Part shown: positions 35,888 to 44,837 of the stretch, piece after piece
Numbering within the stretch: position 1 is the stretch's first letter
Layout: each line of letters starts with the position of its first letter
NCBI RefSeq assembly: GCF_023893635.1
Contig: NZ_JAMWYK010000003.1
Span: 1-64,000 of the forward strand
Length of the DNA stretch: 64,000 nt
From: Fructobacillus apis
Lineage (GTDB): Bacteria; Bacillota; Bacilli; Lactobacillales; Lactobacillaceae
Direction of reading: 5' to 3'
The notes under the pieces: model-generated
The model's input: only the letters and a program-made list of their open reading frames with translations
Database searches by the model: none
Told to the model about the DNA's origin: nothing
Made by a program: the position numbers and the translations under genes

Positions 35888-35958
35888 GAAAGCTTTTAAA
35901 AACTTTTGGGAGCTTTTGGGAGCCAGCCCACTTTTCACGTTGAAAGCTTTTGAGAGCC
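35888..35958. repeat. Repeated GCTTTTGGGAGC-type elements upstream of the flavodoxin gene
   Basis: GAAAGCTTTTAAAAAC starts at 35888, then ACTTTTGGGAGC, CTTTTGGGAGCC, and after an interruption GAAAGCTTTTGAGAGCC at 35942-35958. The last copy covers the probable -35 box (TTGAGA) of the flavodoxin promoter, whose -10 is TATACT at 35974-35979. Confidence 0.6.
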
Positions 35959-36010
35959 GACCTTTATTTCCTGTATACTAGACACAACGATAAAAAAGGA
36001 GGCAGTGTCC

Positions 36011-36463
36011 ATGACGACGTTATCTGCCCAGGTGGTTTTTGCCACCATCACTGGAAACAACGAAGCGGTCGCCGACATCATCGTTGAAAAGCTCAAAGCA
36101 GCCGGTGTCGACGTGACCAAAAAAGAAATGGCGCAGTCCGAACCAGAAGAGTTGCAGGATGTCGACATTGCCTTTTTGGTGCCCTACACCTACGATGAAG
36201 GTTCTTTGCCTGACGAGGTCCTGGACTACTTCGACGATTTGAAGGATCTGGACTTGAGCAATCTTGTCTACGGGATTGCCGGCTCCGGTGACAACTTCTA
36301 CGAAGGCTACTACTGCTTAGCCCTCGACAAGTTTGAGGAGCAGATGCAAACGACCGGCGCAAGACGTGTTGCTGACTTGGTGCGCGTCAACCTCTACCCG
36401 GCAAAGCGTGATGAAGTCAAGCTTGCGGGGCTGGTGGATGCAGCAGTAGAAGCAGCGAAATAG
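36011..36463 (+). CDS. Flavodoxin
   Basis: A 150-residue flavodoxin fold with the N-terminal FMN phosphate loop ATITGNNEAVADII and an acidic, 60s-loop-like segment VPYTYDEGSLPDE. It would be a low-potential electron carrier. The ATG at 36011 lies eight bases after AAGGAGG; a GTG at 36005 is only two bases from that site and is rejected. The protein is acidic, as is normal for the family. Confidence 0.87.
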   Translation: MTTLSAQVVFATITGNNEAVADIIVEKLKAAGVDVTKKEMAQSEPEELQDVDIAFLVPYTYDEGSLPDEVLDYFDDLKDLDLSNLVYGIAGSGDNFYEGYYCLALDKFEEQMQTTGARRVADLVRVNLYPAKRDEVKLAGLVDAAVEAAK

Positions 36464-36477
36464 CAGTACGGATATCG

Positions 36478-36516
36478 AAAAAAAAGCACCGCCTGATGTG
36501 AGGCGGTGCTTTTTTG
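36478..36516. terminator. Bidirectional terminator
   Basis: A perfect AAGCACCGCCT / AGGCGGTGCTT stem flanked by A-run and T-run between the convergent flavodoxin and yebC genes. Confidence 0.9.
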
Positions 36517-36526
36517 TTTTGACAAC

Positions 36527-37249
36527 TTATTCGGCAGTCGTGTAAACGGCCAAAACGTCTTCGTTGTCTTCCAATTCGTCAACCAACTTGTCGATCTTTT
36601 CTTGATCTTCGTCAGAGATGCTCATTGGGTTTTGCGCGATCATCGTTACTTCGGCTTCCGCCAAGTCGTAACCCGCTTCCGTCAACGCAGCTTCAACTGC
36701 TTGGAAGTCTGAAGGTTCCGTGTAGATTTCAAACGCTTCGTCGGACGTTTGCACGTCTTCGGCACCGGCTTCCAAAGCCGCTTCCAAAATCGTGTCTTCG
36801 TCCAAGTCTGGGTTTTCGGAACGATCGATGGCAAAGTAACCCTTCCGATCGAACTGGAAAGCCACAGAACCAGAAGTTCCAAGTGAACCTCCGAAGTGCT
36901 TGAATGAGCTACGTACTGATGAAACGGTACGGTTGATGTTGTCCGTTGAGGCTTCAACCAAAACGGCAACTCCGGCTACACCGTAACCTTCGTACGTTAC
37001 TTCTTCGAACTTTGCGCCACCGGCACCAGAGGCCTTATCCAACGCGCGTTGGATGTTGTCCTTTGGCATGTTAGCGGCCTTCGCCTTATCAACGACCAAA
37101 CGAAGTGAGGCGTTCATTTCGGGATCAGCACCGCCAGCCTTTGCTGCAACATATAAGTCGTGCGCAAGCTTTTGGAAAATCTTTCCACGCTTAGCATCTT
37201 GGGCGTTTTTACGACCTTGAATGTTATGCCATTTACTGTGTCCTGACAT
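36527..37249 (-). CDS. yebC: YebC/PmpR family regulatory protein
   Basis: A 240-residue protein with the canonical start [21 protein letters not shown] and the central [10 protein letters not shown]...[14 protein letters not shown] region. The family was named as a transcriptional regulator; recent work shows YebC-type proteins help ribosomes translate proline stretches. Single gene, well separated from its neighbours. Confidence 0.93.
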   Translation of the reverse strand: MSGHSKWHNIQGRKNAQDAKRGKIFQKLAHDLYVAAKAGGADPEMNASLRLVVDKAKAANMPKDNIQRALDKASGAGGAKFEEVTYEGYGVAGVAVLVEASTDNINRTVSSVRSSFKHFGGSLGTSGSVAFQFDRKGYFAIDRSENPDLDEDTILEAALEAGAEDVQTSDEAFEIYTEPSDFQAVEAALTEAGYDLAEAEVTMIAQNPMSISDEDQEKIDKLVDELEDNEDVLAVYTTAE

Positions 37250-37363
37250 TGTGTCTTCTCCTTAAAATTAAAAATCTTACTTATTGTATCAGTTTAGCCT
37301 GCAGATTGCTAGGTAATGCGCTATTCTTTGCACCAATCCCTTCTTTATGAAAACGCCCCCATC

Positions 37364-37396
37364 AAAAAAAGCCCGCCCATCAGGCGGACTTTTCCT
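37364..37396 (-). terminator. Terminator after the PAP2 phosphatase gene
   Basis: On the minus strand GTCCGCCTGATGGGCGGGC folds into a GC-rich hairpin followed by TTTTTTT. Confidence 0.85.
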
Positions 37397-37434
37397 TCGG
37401 GGGCTTAAAACGTGAGGCCAACGTCCCTCGCTTT

Positions 37435-38367
37435 CTATTCCTCCACAAAGTGCGCCTTTAACAAGCGCGACGCCATGAAGACGAGCGAACCAACAATCAG
37501 GCTGGCGGCCGTCACGTCGGACAACCAGTGCGCACCGTAGCGCACACGGCTCAAGGCAATCGTGAAGGCCAAGACCAAACCAAGCACCGTGAAGATGCGT
37601 TGGAAGAGGCGGTTATCACGGGTGAAGAAGAACGGCAAATACAGCGTCATCCAACCAGAGGTCGTGTGACCGGATGGGAAGGACAGATGACCGTTTGAGC
37701 CGTTTGGATGGAACCAAGGCGTGAACTGGCTGAAGTTGGCATCCATTTCAAATGGGCGCCATCGACCCCAGTGCAACTTCAAATCACCAATGACAAGCGA
37801 GACCACGAAGAACAAAGCAATTCCAACGATGGCCGCGTTTTTTAGGTACTCGAGGTCCGCGTCGTCCTTGTCCTTCATCCCGAAGAAGAAGAGACCAGAC
37901 AGCACGGCCGTCAGGGCCAAAGCCATGAAAAAGGCTTCCGGCTTCGGATCAGGTACGGACTTCACGCTTCCGTTGATGATGGTGGCGAGCGTGTATCCGA
38001 AGTAACCGTTTAGGCCAAAGAGAATCTGACCCATGGAAAGGCCGAGCAGTCCAATCGTCAAAAAGGACTTCAGGACCTTTCCTTCCATCTTTAAGAAGGA
38101 ATACCAGGCCAGTAGCTGGAAGGACACGAACAACACGATGTTTGGCCCGCGCGTCCCATAAACCTGGAAGAAGTGACCAAAGGCCGACGAACGGGCCATC
38201 ACCGCCTTGGTGATGTTTTGGTCGAAGAAAGCAGCAACGAGCAAAGTCAAAAATCCTAAGCTCAAAAGAAACGTCAGAAGCACCTTCTCAACGGGACGCG
38301 TTTGAAAGGGCGACTCCGCAAAAAGGGTACTTCTTGAAACAGCAGGGGAAGTATTCGGTTTTGTCAT
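37435..38367 (-). CDS. PAP2 superfamily membrane phosphatase
   Basis: A 310-residue protein with about six membrane segments and all three PAP2 motifs: KLHWGRWRPFE near 205 (KxxxxxxRP), FPSGHTTSGW near 240 (PSGH), and SRVRYGAHWLSDV near 290 (SRxxxxxHxxxD). It would dephosphorylate a lipid phosphate such as phosphatidic acid, phosphatidylglycerophosphate or undecaprenyl pyrophosphate at the membrane face. An extended N-terminus and a long loop with KDKDDADLE make it larger than typical PgpB-like proteins. Confidence 0.87.
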   Translation of the reverse strand: MTKPNTSPAVSRSTLFAESPFQTRPVEKVLLTFLLSLGFLTLLVAAFFDQNITKAVMARSSAFGHFFQVYGTRGPNIVLFVSFQLLAWYSFLKMEGKVLKSFLTIGLLGLSMGQILFGLNGYFGYTLATIINGSVKSVPDPKPEAFFMALALTAVLSGLFFFGMKDKDDADLEYLKNAAIVGIALFFVVSLVIGDLKLHWGRWRPFEMDANFSQFTPWFHPNGSNGHLSFPSGHTTSGWMTLYLPFFFTRDNRLFQRIFTVLGLVLAFTIALSRVRYGAHWLSDVTAASLIVGSLVFMASRLLKAHFVEE

Positions 38368-38572
38368 AGCAAAATCTCCTTATTTACTAACACATTTATT
38401 ATATCCGGTCTTTTTAACCTTGAACAGGTACAAAGACACGGTTTTTGTTTAACATTGTTGAGAAATTAAACAGAATGTTCGGTTTTATATCGAAAATCCG
38501 AACGAATCTTGATTGGTAAAAACTTATCCTTGTCAGAACCCGGTGCGAACGATATAATTATTATTGTTTTTA

Positions 38573-38656
38573 GCCGATGTGGCGGAACTGGCAGACGCGT
38601 ACCGTTCAGGTCGGTATGGAGATTTCTCCGTGCAGGTTCGATTCCTGTCATCGGCA
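38573..38656 (+). tRNA. tRNA-Leu (anticodon CAG)
   Basis: An 84-base class II tRNA. The acceptor stem GCCGATG / CATCGGC has discriminator A, the anticodon stem TACCG / CGGTA encloses TTCAGGT with anticodon CAG, and there is a variable arm (GGAGATTTCTCC) and a T arm with GTTCGATTC. A TATAAT -10 box lies at 38553-38558 just upstream. Confidence 0.93.
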
Positions 38657-38665
38657 TCAAAAACA

Positions 38666-38694
38666 CAACCAGACAGAAATGTCTGGTTTTTTTA
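38666..38694 (+). terminator. Terminator after tRNA-Leu
   Basis: AACCAGACAG / TGTCTGGTT stem followed by seven T, ten bases after the tRNA. Confidence 0.88.
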
Positions 38695-38815
38695 TGCCCA
38701 TTTTTTGGAATAAAGCTGACACCTTGCGTCCCCTTCCCATCCGTTTTATACTAGAAAAAGTACATTTAGTTTCGAAGTATTTTAAGTTAGATAGATAAGG
38801 ATTTGATTCATCACC

Positions 38816-39610
38816 ATGGCAGATTACTGGCAGCATTTTTTCTTCCTTCTTCCAATGGGTGTCCTCGCCGGGATCGTCTCCACGACGGCCGGGCTCGCCT
38901 CTTTGGTTTCCTACCCCGCCCTCTTGGCGGTTGGTATCCCGCCCCTCTTTGCAAATGTGACCAATACGGCTGCACTTGTGATGACCGGTTTGGGTGCCAC
39001 GGTTTCCTCTCATAAGGAACTGGGCGAACACAAAAAAGAGCTGATCAAGATTCTCCCCTTCACACTTGGGGGTTCCGTCATCGGAGCCTGGCTGCTTTTG
39101 GCCGCCCCGGCGACGACTTTTGAAAAAGCCGTCCCATTCTTCGTGTTAGTTGCCGCACTCTTGCTCTTGTCCCAAGTGAACAAGAACAAGCACGCTGAGC
39201 TGAACCTCACGCGTGAGGACAACATCGAAGATGACGACCACAAGCCCGTCTACCGGGTCGTGGTTTCCATCGGAATCACGCTCGTTGGGATGTACTGTGG
39301 CTACTTCGGTGCGGCTGGTGGGGTCCTGTTGCTAGCGATTTTGTCGGCGACAACCACCATGCCCTTCGCCTCTTACAACGCCTTGAAGAACCTGTCACTC
39401 GGTGGGGCCAACCTCATCGCCACCGTGATTTACATGTTCTCTTCCCACATCTACTGGGGCCTCGTGATTCCAATGGGCATCGGACTCTTCATTGGAGGTT
39501 GGATTGGACCCCACATCGTGCGCATCATCCCCGAAAAGATTTTGAAGATTATCATCGCCATTTTGGCCATGGGTCTGGCCGTCGACCTCTTCATCAAGGC
39601 CTACTTCTAA
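38816..39610 (+). CDS. TauE/SafE family sulfite/organic anion exporter
   Basis: A 264-residue membrane protein with about eight hydrophobic segments in two related halves. Duplicate glycine-rich motifs are PMGVLAGIVSTTAGLASLVSYP in the first half and YCGYFGAAGGVLLLAI in the second, the pattern of the TauE/SafE (DUF81) family. It probably exports sulfite, sulfoacetate or a similar anion. Monocistronic, with a terminator. Confidence 0.85.
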   Translation: MADYWQHFFFLLPMGVLAGIVSTTAGLASLVSYPALLAVGIPPLFANVTNTAALVMTGLGATVSSHKELGEHKKELIKILPFTLGGSVIGAWLLLAAPATTFEKAVPFFVLVAALLLLSQVNKNKHAELNLTREDNIEDDDHKPVYRVVVSIGITLVGMYCGYFGAAGGVLLLAILSATTTMPFASYNALKNLSLGGANLIATVIYMFSSHIYWGLVIPMGIGLFIGGWIGPHIVRIIPEKILKIIIAILAMGLAVDLFIKAYF

Positions 39611-39629
39611 AAACAGCCAAATGAACCAA

Positions 39630-39664
39630 AGAAAAAAGCCATCCGCTCGGGATGGCTTTTTTAC
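39630..39664. terminator. Bidirectional terminator between tauE-like gene and asp3
   Basis: AAAAAAGCCATCC / GGATGGCTTTTTT stem with a GCTCG-type loop between two convergent genes. Confidence 0.88.
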
Positions 39665-39739
39665 GTGCATTCAATTCATGGATGAGCGCGCATTTCATCG
39701 ATGGTCGCGCGTTCGAAAAACGGGCTTTCACGCCATTCA

Positions 39740-40984
39740 TTAATGCCGGTTTCGAACGAAGAAATCCTGCAAGCGCTGCTGGCTCGAACCGCTGTGCTTG
39801 TTCTTATCCACCAACTGCTTGGCCTGTTCATGGCGAATTTCTTTCATGTGCTTACGTCGTTCAAAGACGGTTGCGTCATCGTCTGTTTCCAGTTCGCTCT
39901 GTTCGATGACCGCCTGTTCGTCGACTTGCTTGACCGCTTCCTTCACGGCCTTCTTCTCCTGCTTCAACTTTGTCTTTTCTTCCTTCTTAGAAAGTGGCCA
40001 ATCAAGGTAGTTCAAAGAGGAAAGCAAGTCCGCCCGTGTTTCCGGCGCCTTCAGCGGGCTTGGATTCTGGGCGAGAACCTGGTTCACGAGCACTTGGTCG
40101 TCTGCTCCACGGAGTTCTTCAATCTTTTTTGGAAGGGCGTTCAAGAAGGCCTGTAATCCAGAAGACAACGTGCGGTGCCCGGCTGGCAATTCGAGGTTCT
40201 CCCCCTCTGGCAAGACGGCCGTCGCGTTCTTAACCGCACGGCGGTAAAGCAGCGCGGTCAAAGCGGAGATAGGACCGTAGCCGACGAATTCAACGGACTT
40301 GGCCTTTGCCTGCTTCTTGGCCTGGTTGATGATGTCCAAGGCCTTCTCGTCGTAGTATGACTGACAGTGAACGAGGTCCGTGGCCAGGTACAAGACGGCC
40401 TGTGGTGAAGGCTGAACGGCATTGATTGGATAGTTTGTCCGATCCAGTTCCGGTTCAGTCAAAACCACACGAAGTGTCTTTGAGGCCAGCGTCTTTGGCA
40501 TGTCCAAGTAGGCGCTTAAGTGGTCCGTCACGGCTTGGTCGCCGTCAAGAAGCCTTCCGTCGACCTCAGGGGCGATGGTCACCTCGTGGAAGGTGAAGTC
40601 CCCGGTTCCGGCGGAAAGCAAGTCCAGGCGGTAGGAGCGCGTCCCCTTCGGCACCTTCAAGACCATCTCGGGTCCGTTTTGATAGGTGGTCGTAATGGTG
40701 CGTCCTGACTGGTCAAAGAAGGTCCAGGCCAAGTAGGCGTGCATCTTCTTCGAGTTCTCGGAACGAAGAACCGTTTTGTACTGCTCTCCTTCCGTCATCT
40801 CGGGTAACGTCGCCATGGCTCGTTCGTAGAAGTAGTTCTTGTCGCTAAACCAGGAAGCGATGGCTTGACCGGATGGCAGGAAGTGATTTTGGTAGTAGAC
40901 TTCGTTTTCTTTGACGTAGTCGACAACGGCTCCTTGCAGTTCGTGGAGCGTTGTTTGTGGTTGCCAGTAGATTTGGTACTGCAT
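39740..40984 (-). CDS. asp3: Accessory Sec protein Asp3 with long C-terminal extension
   Basis: A 414-residue protein. Residues 1 to about 140 resemble Asp3: a beta-sandwich with IYWQPQTTLHEL, HFLPSGQAIASWFSDKNYF and ATLPEMTEGEQYKTVL. Asp3 works with Asp1 and Asp2 to guide glycosylated substrates to SecA2/SecY2. Unlike the usual short Asp3, this one has a second part (about 150-330) with an alpha/beta feel, including VEFVGYGPISALTALLYRR which looks like a degenerate GxGxxxA loop. It ends in a Lys/Glu/Gln-rich, probably coiled-coil tail. The start shares bases with the asp2 stop (TAATG). The extension is either a fused domain or a lineage feature. Confidence 0.75.
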   Translation of the reverse strand: MQYQIYWQPQTTLHELQGAVVDYVKENEVYYQNHFLPSGQAIASWFSDKNYFYERAMATLPEMTEGEQYKTVLRSENSKKMHAYLAWTFFDQSGRTITTTYQNGPEMVLKVPKGTRSYRLDLLSAGTGDFTFHEVTIAPEVDGRLLDGDQAVTDHLSAYLDMPKTLASKTLRVVLTEPELDRTNYPINAVQPSPQAVLYLATDLVHCQSYYDEKALDIINQAKKQAKAKSVEFVGYGPISALTALLYRRAVKNATAVLPEGENLELPAGHRTLSSGLQAFLNALPKKIEELRGADDQVLVNQVLAQNPSPLKAPETRADLLSSLNYLDWPLSKKEEKTKLKQEKKAVKEAVKQVDEQAVIEQSELETDDDATVFERRKHMKEIRHEQAKQLVDKNKHSGSSQQRLQDFFVRNRH

Positions 40985-42513
40985 TACTTCACTCCCTTCT
41001 TTGCCTGCTTCTTCAAAGCCTTCTTGATGAAGGCGAGCATTTCCGGAACCTTTTCTTCGTGGTGGCCGGTCTCTTCGTGCTGCTCTACATCTGCTTTGAC
41101 CTTTGCCAAGTAGCGTTCGAGCTCAGGCAGTGATTTTCCGTCGTACTCGTCGTAGCTCATGGAAAAGAGGCCAACCTTCTTCGGACGGAAATCGTTATCT
41201 TCGAAGTTCTTCCAAAGCTTTTGGTCCAAGGTTTCGTTGTCGGCCTCGTCCAAACGGCCGGTCAAGACGTAACGCAAATCGAGGGTCCAATCGTGGTTCA
41301 TGCCGTTGTGAGCAAAGTCGGGACGTCCCGTGAAGCGGCCGAGGTTGATGATTGGCTTTCCCAACACCAAGTACTCGGCGTTCAGCAGGCTCGCGTAGTA
41401 CATCGCTGGGTAAGACCCCATGGAGTAACCGGTGAAGATGGTGTCTTCACTGGTCTTTTCGGCCGTCAATTGGGCCTCACGGATGCGACTTTCAACGAGG
41501 TTTTCAAAGGACTTCGTTCCGACCATGAAGGCACCACCCTGGGCACGTGTGTCGGTGAAGAGCAAGTATGGGTAGCCGAGTTCGTTCAGCGTGCCCATCA
41601 TTTCAAATCCTTCGACGTGGAGGCGTGTACCGGCAAAGGCAACCACCAACGGTCCCTTCTTGGTACCGGGGTTGAAGTAGGACAACACCTCTTCGCCCTC
41701 CGTTGTCAGCATGCGCTGTCCGCCTGGCAAGAAGTGACCGAGCCCGTGACGGGAACGGCGTTGGTGCAGGTTGCGAAGCGTGAGCTTTCCCTGCCCCTTG
41801 GCCAGAACCAAAATCTGGTAGTCCAGGTAATCCTTTGGTGCTCGGACGGCGGGCAAGAGTTCCTTGTCCGGGTTTTCAAACAGCTTCATCTGCTGCAGGG
41901 CACCGTTTTTAAAGAAGATGAAGGAGAAGGCCAAAGAGACATCCCCCTCCCGGTCATAGTCAGCGTAGAGGAGGTTTTCTTCACCGGCTGAAAGGTCACC
42001 CGGGAAGGTGCGGAGGGTTCCGATTTGCTGGTAGGAATCCCCGAAGTCCCCTTCGATTTCATAGCAAAAACGGCCGCTGCGCTTTTGACGCCAGGCGTAG
42101 TTATTTTGTGGAATGAACTGGTCTTCTGAAAAACGGCTTGGGAAACCAATCTGTCCCAAGAAGAGATCCTTGTGGATGCGAGTAAAGACGTCTGCTGGTT
42201 CATCTTCCTTCAGGTAAATGGCGTAGCGTTCGAACAAGGCCTGTTGCATCTTGGCCGAAAAAGTCTGAGCATCCCCGGTGTAAATCACGCGGTGAGCTGG
42301 CCAGGCCTGCACTTGCTTAGCAAGCAGGTTTGAGTCGAGGCCGTCGTCGGTTAATAGGACGTAGGATGAGCTCAAAGCGTCCGGGTCCTTTTGCTTGGCC
42401 AAGAACACGGGCAGTTCGGTTACGTCGCAGTGGGTCAGCGCGATTCCGTTTTCTTCGGCTGCATCCGACCAGTCTGTTGATCCAATTTGTAAGACGGATA
42501 GTGTCTTTGCCAT
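40984..42513 (-). CDS. asp2: Accessory Sec protein Asp2 (SGNH-like acetyltransferase)
   Basis: A 509-residue protein that matches Asp2: RSRHGLGHFLPGGQRM near 254, YFNPGTKKGPLVVAFAG near 279, DTRAQGGAFMVGTKSFE near 321, and the nucleophile elbow TGYSMGSYPAMYY with Ser364. Candidate partners are in SMSYDEYDG and the histidines in TGHHEEK. In streptococci Asp2 both supports export and acetylates GlcNAc on the serine-rich substrate. It is 14 bases behind asp1 and overlaps asp3. Confidence 0.88.
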   Translation of the reverse strand: MAKTLSVLQIGSTDWSDAAEENGIALTHCDVTELPVFLAKQKDPDALSSSYVLLTDDGLDSNLLAKQVQAWPAHRVIYTGDAQTFSAKMQQALFERYAIYLKEDEPADVFTRIHKDLFLGQIGFPSRFSEDQFIPQNNYAWRQKRSGRFCYEIEGDFGDSYQQIGTLRTFPGDLSAGEENLLYADYDREGDVSLAFSFIFFKNGALQQMKLFENPDKELLPAVRAPKDYLDYQILVLAKGQGKLTLRNLHQRRSRHGLGHFLPGGQRMLTTEGEEVLSYFNPGTKKGPLVVAFAGTRLHVEGFEMMGTLNELGYPYLLFTDTRAQGGAFMVGTKSFENLVESRIREAQLTAEKTSEDTIFTGYSMGSYPAMYYASLLNAEYLVLGKPIINLGRFTGRPDFAHNGMNHDWTLDLRYVLTGRLDEADNETLDQKLWKNFEDNDFRPKKVGLFSMSYDEYDGKSLPELERYLAKVKADVEQHEETGHHEEKVPEMLAFIKKALKKQAKKGVK

Positions 42514-42527
42514 CGGTACTCCCTCAA

Positions 42528-43958
42528 TTAGTGGTTCTGAACAGCGGGCTGTTCGTTTTCAATCTTTAATGCGTGTTGCCAGGCAGCCTGTAGCTTTTCT
42601 GGTGTGAAGTTGGCACGCTTCTCGTTCAATTCTTGCTTGAAGTCATCGTCTTTGGCCTTTTCGAGCAGGTCGACCAGTGCCGTTTCAAAGCTCTGACCCG
42701 CTGTTTGATCCAAGTAGACGGGCTGTTGGTAAACGTTTTGCCCCTTGGTTAAGACCGGCAAGGCGTAGGCCGTGGCCTGGGCCAGGGCTTGCAAGGATGG
42801 TTCTTCTGACAGGTCAACGTAGGCCGAGCAGGTTTTAAAGTAGTTATCACGCTGTTCAGGTCGTTGTTGCATCAAGAAGACGAAGCGGGCTCGAAGCACG
42901 GCGTCTTGGCCGTCTTCCCAGTGGAAGGCTTGGCTGCGTGCCTGAACCATGTCGTTTAGTTTGGCCTCAAGTTCGAGGTTGGCGTTGTGACTTTCAAAGA
43001 TGAAGGTGCGGTTATCGACCTTCGTAGCCAGGAAGAAGGCTTGTTCGACCAAAGTTTCTTGCTGGTCCTGGGCCATGTCGCCGAGCTTTATATAGATGAG
43101 CTCCTGGTCGCGTGGGTGAGCGACCGGCTTGGCCGGCACGGAATATGGTGACAGCAGCGTGTCCACGGATCCGTTTGCCTGGCTGGAAAGGGTCGTGATG
43201 TTTTTCATGCCCTGCAGCTGCTCCGCCTTTTCAACCGGAAGGTTCGTCTCAGGCAGCCAGTAGGCAACGTGGTCGACGCTGGCCTGCTGCATGACGCGCC
43301 AGTTTTGTTCGGAGTCAAAGACGAGGAGCTGCTCGTTTTGTTCAGCGTTCAAATAGGCGAGCGTGAGCTCATCGATGAGCGCGTTCATAGAGGCGTAGGT
43401 CTTCTCCTGCCCGTCGGGTAAGAGGGCCTGGGTGACACCGGAGGCAAAGTTCTCCTTGGCGACGACGAAACCACCCTGGCTGAGGTAGTGGATGGCTTGC
43501 GGTTGGCCGCCCTCAAACAGGACAACGCGGGAAACAAAGCCACGGTCGTCGATGGTGAGTTGTTGCTTGAGCTCCCCACCTTCCATCAGGTCGACGCGGT
43601 CAATCTGGTCACCCTTTGGGTAGGTAAAGAAGATGTTGGCGTAGAGCTTGTTGTCGGCCAAGACGACGATGCGGTCGAAGAGGCGGATGAAGTGGGCGTT
43701 TTCGGGCCAGGTCAGATGGTCGACTTGGAGCGGTTTTTTGTCCTTTAACGTGACGCGTTGGAGGGCGTCAAAGGCCGTCCAGTAAGGTGTGCCGCCAAGC
43801 TTTTGTTCGTTCAAGCTGGTCTTTAGCTTGGGCTGGTAGGACGTGATGAGCAAAAAGAGCTCCTCTTGTTCTTGCAAGAGTGAGACAATTGCTTGCTCGT
43901 TGTCTTGTTTTTGAACCTGGTAGTTGTCGCCCCAGGAAGGCATGATGGTGATAGCCAT
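42528..43958 (-). CDS. asp1: Accessory Sec protein Asp1
   Basis: A 476-residue protein resembling Asp1, the catalytically inactive GT-B-like partner of Asp2/Asp3. Shared features are the start MAITIMPSWGDNYQ, the segment LLITSYQPKLKTSL, PYWTAFDALQRV near 58 and DDRGFVSRVVLFEGGQ near 138. It lacks recognisable nucleotide-sugar binding residues. It lies between the short gtfB and asp2 in a run of closely spaced or overlapping genes. Confidence 0.82.
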   Translation of the reverse strand: MAITIMPSWGDNYQVQKQDNEQAIVSLLQEQEELFLLITSYQPKLKTSLNEQKLGGTPYWTAFDALQRVTLKDKKPLQVDHLTWPENAHFIRLFDRIVVLADNKLYANIFFTYPKGDQIDRVDLMEGGELKQQLTIDDRGFVSRVVLFEGGQPQAIHYLSQGGFVVAKENFASGVTQALLPDGQEKTYASMNALIDELTLAYLNAEQNEQLLVFDSEQNWRVMQQASVDHVAYWLPETNLPVEKAEQLQGMKNITTLSSQANGSVDTLLSPYSVPAKPVAHPRDQELIYIKLGDMAQDQQETLVEQAFFLATKVDNRTFIFESHNANLELEAKLNDMVQARSQAFHWEDGQDAVLRARFVFLMQQRPEQRDNYFKTCSAYVDLSEEPSLQALAQATAYALPVLTKGQNVYQQPVYLDQTAGQSFETALVDLLEKAKDDDFKQELNEKRANFTPEKLQAAWQHALKIENEQPAVQNH

Positions 43959-43997
43959 GGGTGTATCTCTCTTTATTTCTATGTACGCCTGAAAAAA

Positions 43998-44837
43998 TCA
44001 GGCATGAAAATCGTGTTTCTTTACTTTGCTTAAGGGGTAATCTTGGCTTTTTAGGCTGTCAAAGTCACGCCCGCCCAGCCAAATTTCTTTCACCGGGTGC
44101 TGGTCGTTTTCAATCATCATGGCGATGGCTTCCTTTAACCTGCCGTCAGCATCGAAAACGCCCTCTGGGCATGCCAGCACCATCTTTTGTACCAAGGTGG
44201 CCAGACGATGGGGTTCGGTGACCACAATCTCGTCATCAGACGCGCTTTCGCTCAAGTAGTCTTGGAGACCCGCTTCAAAGCTTGGATAGTCCTCGCCAAA
44301 GACAGACGAGAAGTTTCGCCGACCGTTGAAGTAATAGTCCTTGACCGGGGCTTCCTCCTGTCCGAAGTAGTAGTCGGATTCGAGGAGGCTGCCACGGTTG
44401 AAGTACTGTCGACAGAAGATCTGGCCGTTTTTCTGGTAGACGACCTTTCGGCTGACAGCACCGGATGGTGTCAGCCAGGAGATGGCCTGCACCAGGTAGG
44501 AAGAACCGGAGAACAAGACGATGTTTGCCATCCGAACGCCTTTGCTCATCAAGCTGACCGTGCCGTCCTTTTCGAAGGTCATTTGGCCGTCGTTTGGAAC
44601 GGGCAGGTCAAAGAGGAAGTACCCCTTCCCCTTTGGCATGTCAGACAGGCGGGTCCGGCTGGCCATGTCGACGACCTTATCTAGGGAAAGCCCCAGGTCC
44701 TCACAGATGGCCACGGCGTTTTCGTGTGGCGTGGCGATCCAGAGCTCATCGGACTGACCGCTCTTCACTTGATCGATCTGCCAGGCCACTTCGGGCTTGC
44801 GGTTTTGGTCCAGGGAATCAATCAACTGAATTTGCAT
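43998..44837 (-). CDS. gtfB: Shortened GtfB-like subunit of the accessory-Sec glycosyltransferase
   Basis: A 279-residue protein. The segment GKGYFLFDLPVPNDGQM near 90, followed by beta-strands with RMANIVLF, SYLVQAISWL and FNRGSLLESDYYF, resembles the N-terminal extended beta-sheet domain of GtfB (the peptide-binding chaperone of GtfA). Typical GtfB is about 440 residues with a second Rossmann domain; here the protein stops soon after the beta domain. The frame is intact, the start overlaps gtfA by 20 bases with a GGGGG ribosome site, and asp1 follows in 39 bases, so this is a compact gene and not debris. Confidence 0.7.
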   Translation of the reverse strand: MQIQLIDSLDQNRKPEVAWQIDQVKSGQSDELWIATPHENAVAICEDLGLSLDKVVDMASRTRLSDMPKGKGYFLFDLPVPNDGQMTFEKDGTVSLMSKGVRMANIVLFSGSSYLVQAISWLTPSGAVSRKVVYQKNGQIFCRQYFNRGSLLESDYYFGQEEAPVKDYYFNGRRNFSSVFGEDYPSFEAGLQDYLSESASDDEIVVTEPHRLATLVQKMVLACPEGVFDADGRLKEAIAMMIENDQHPVKEIWLGGRDFDSLKSQDYPLSKVKKHDFHA

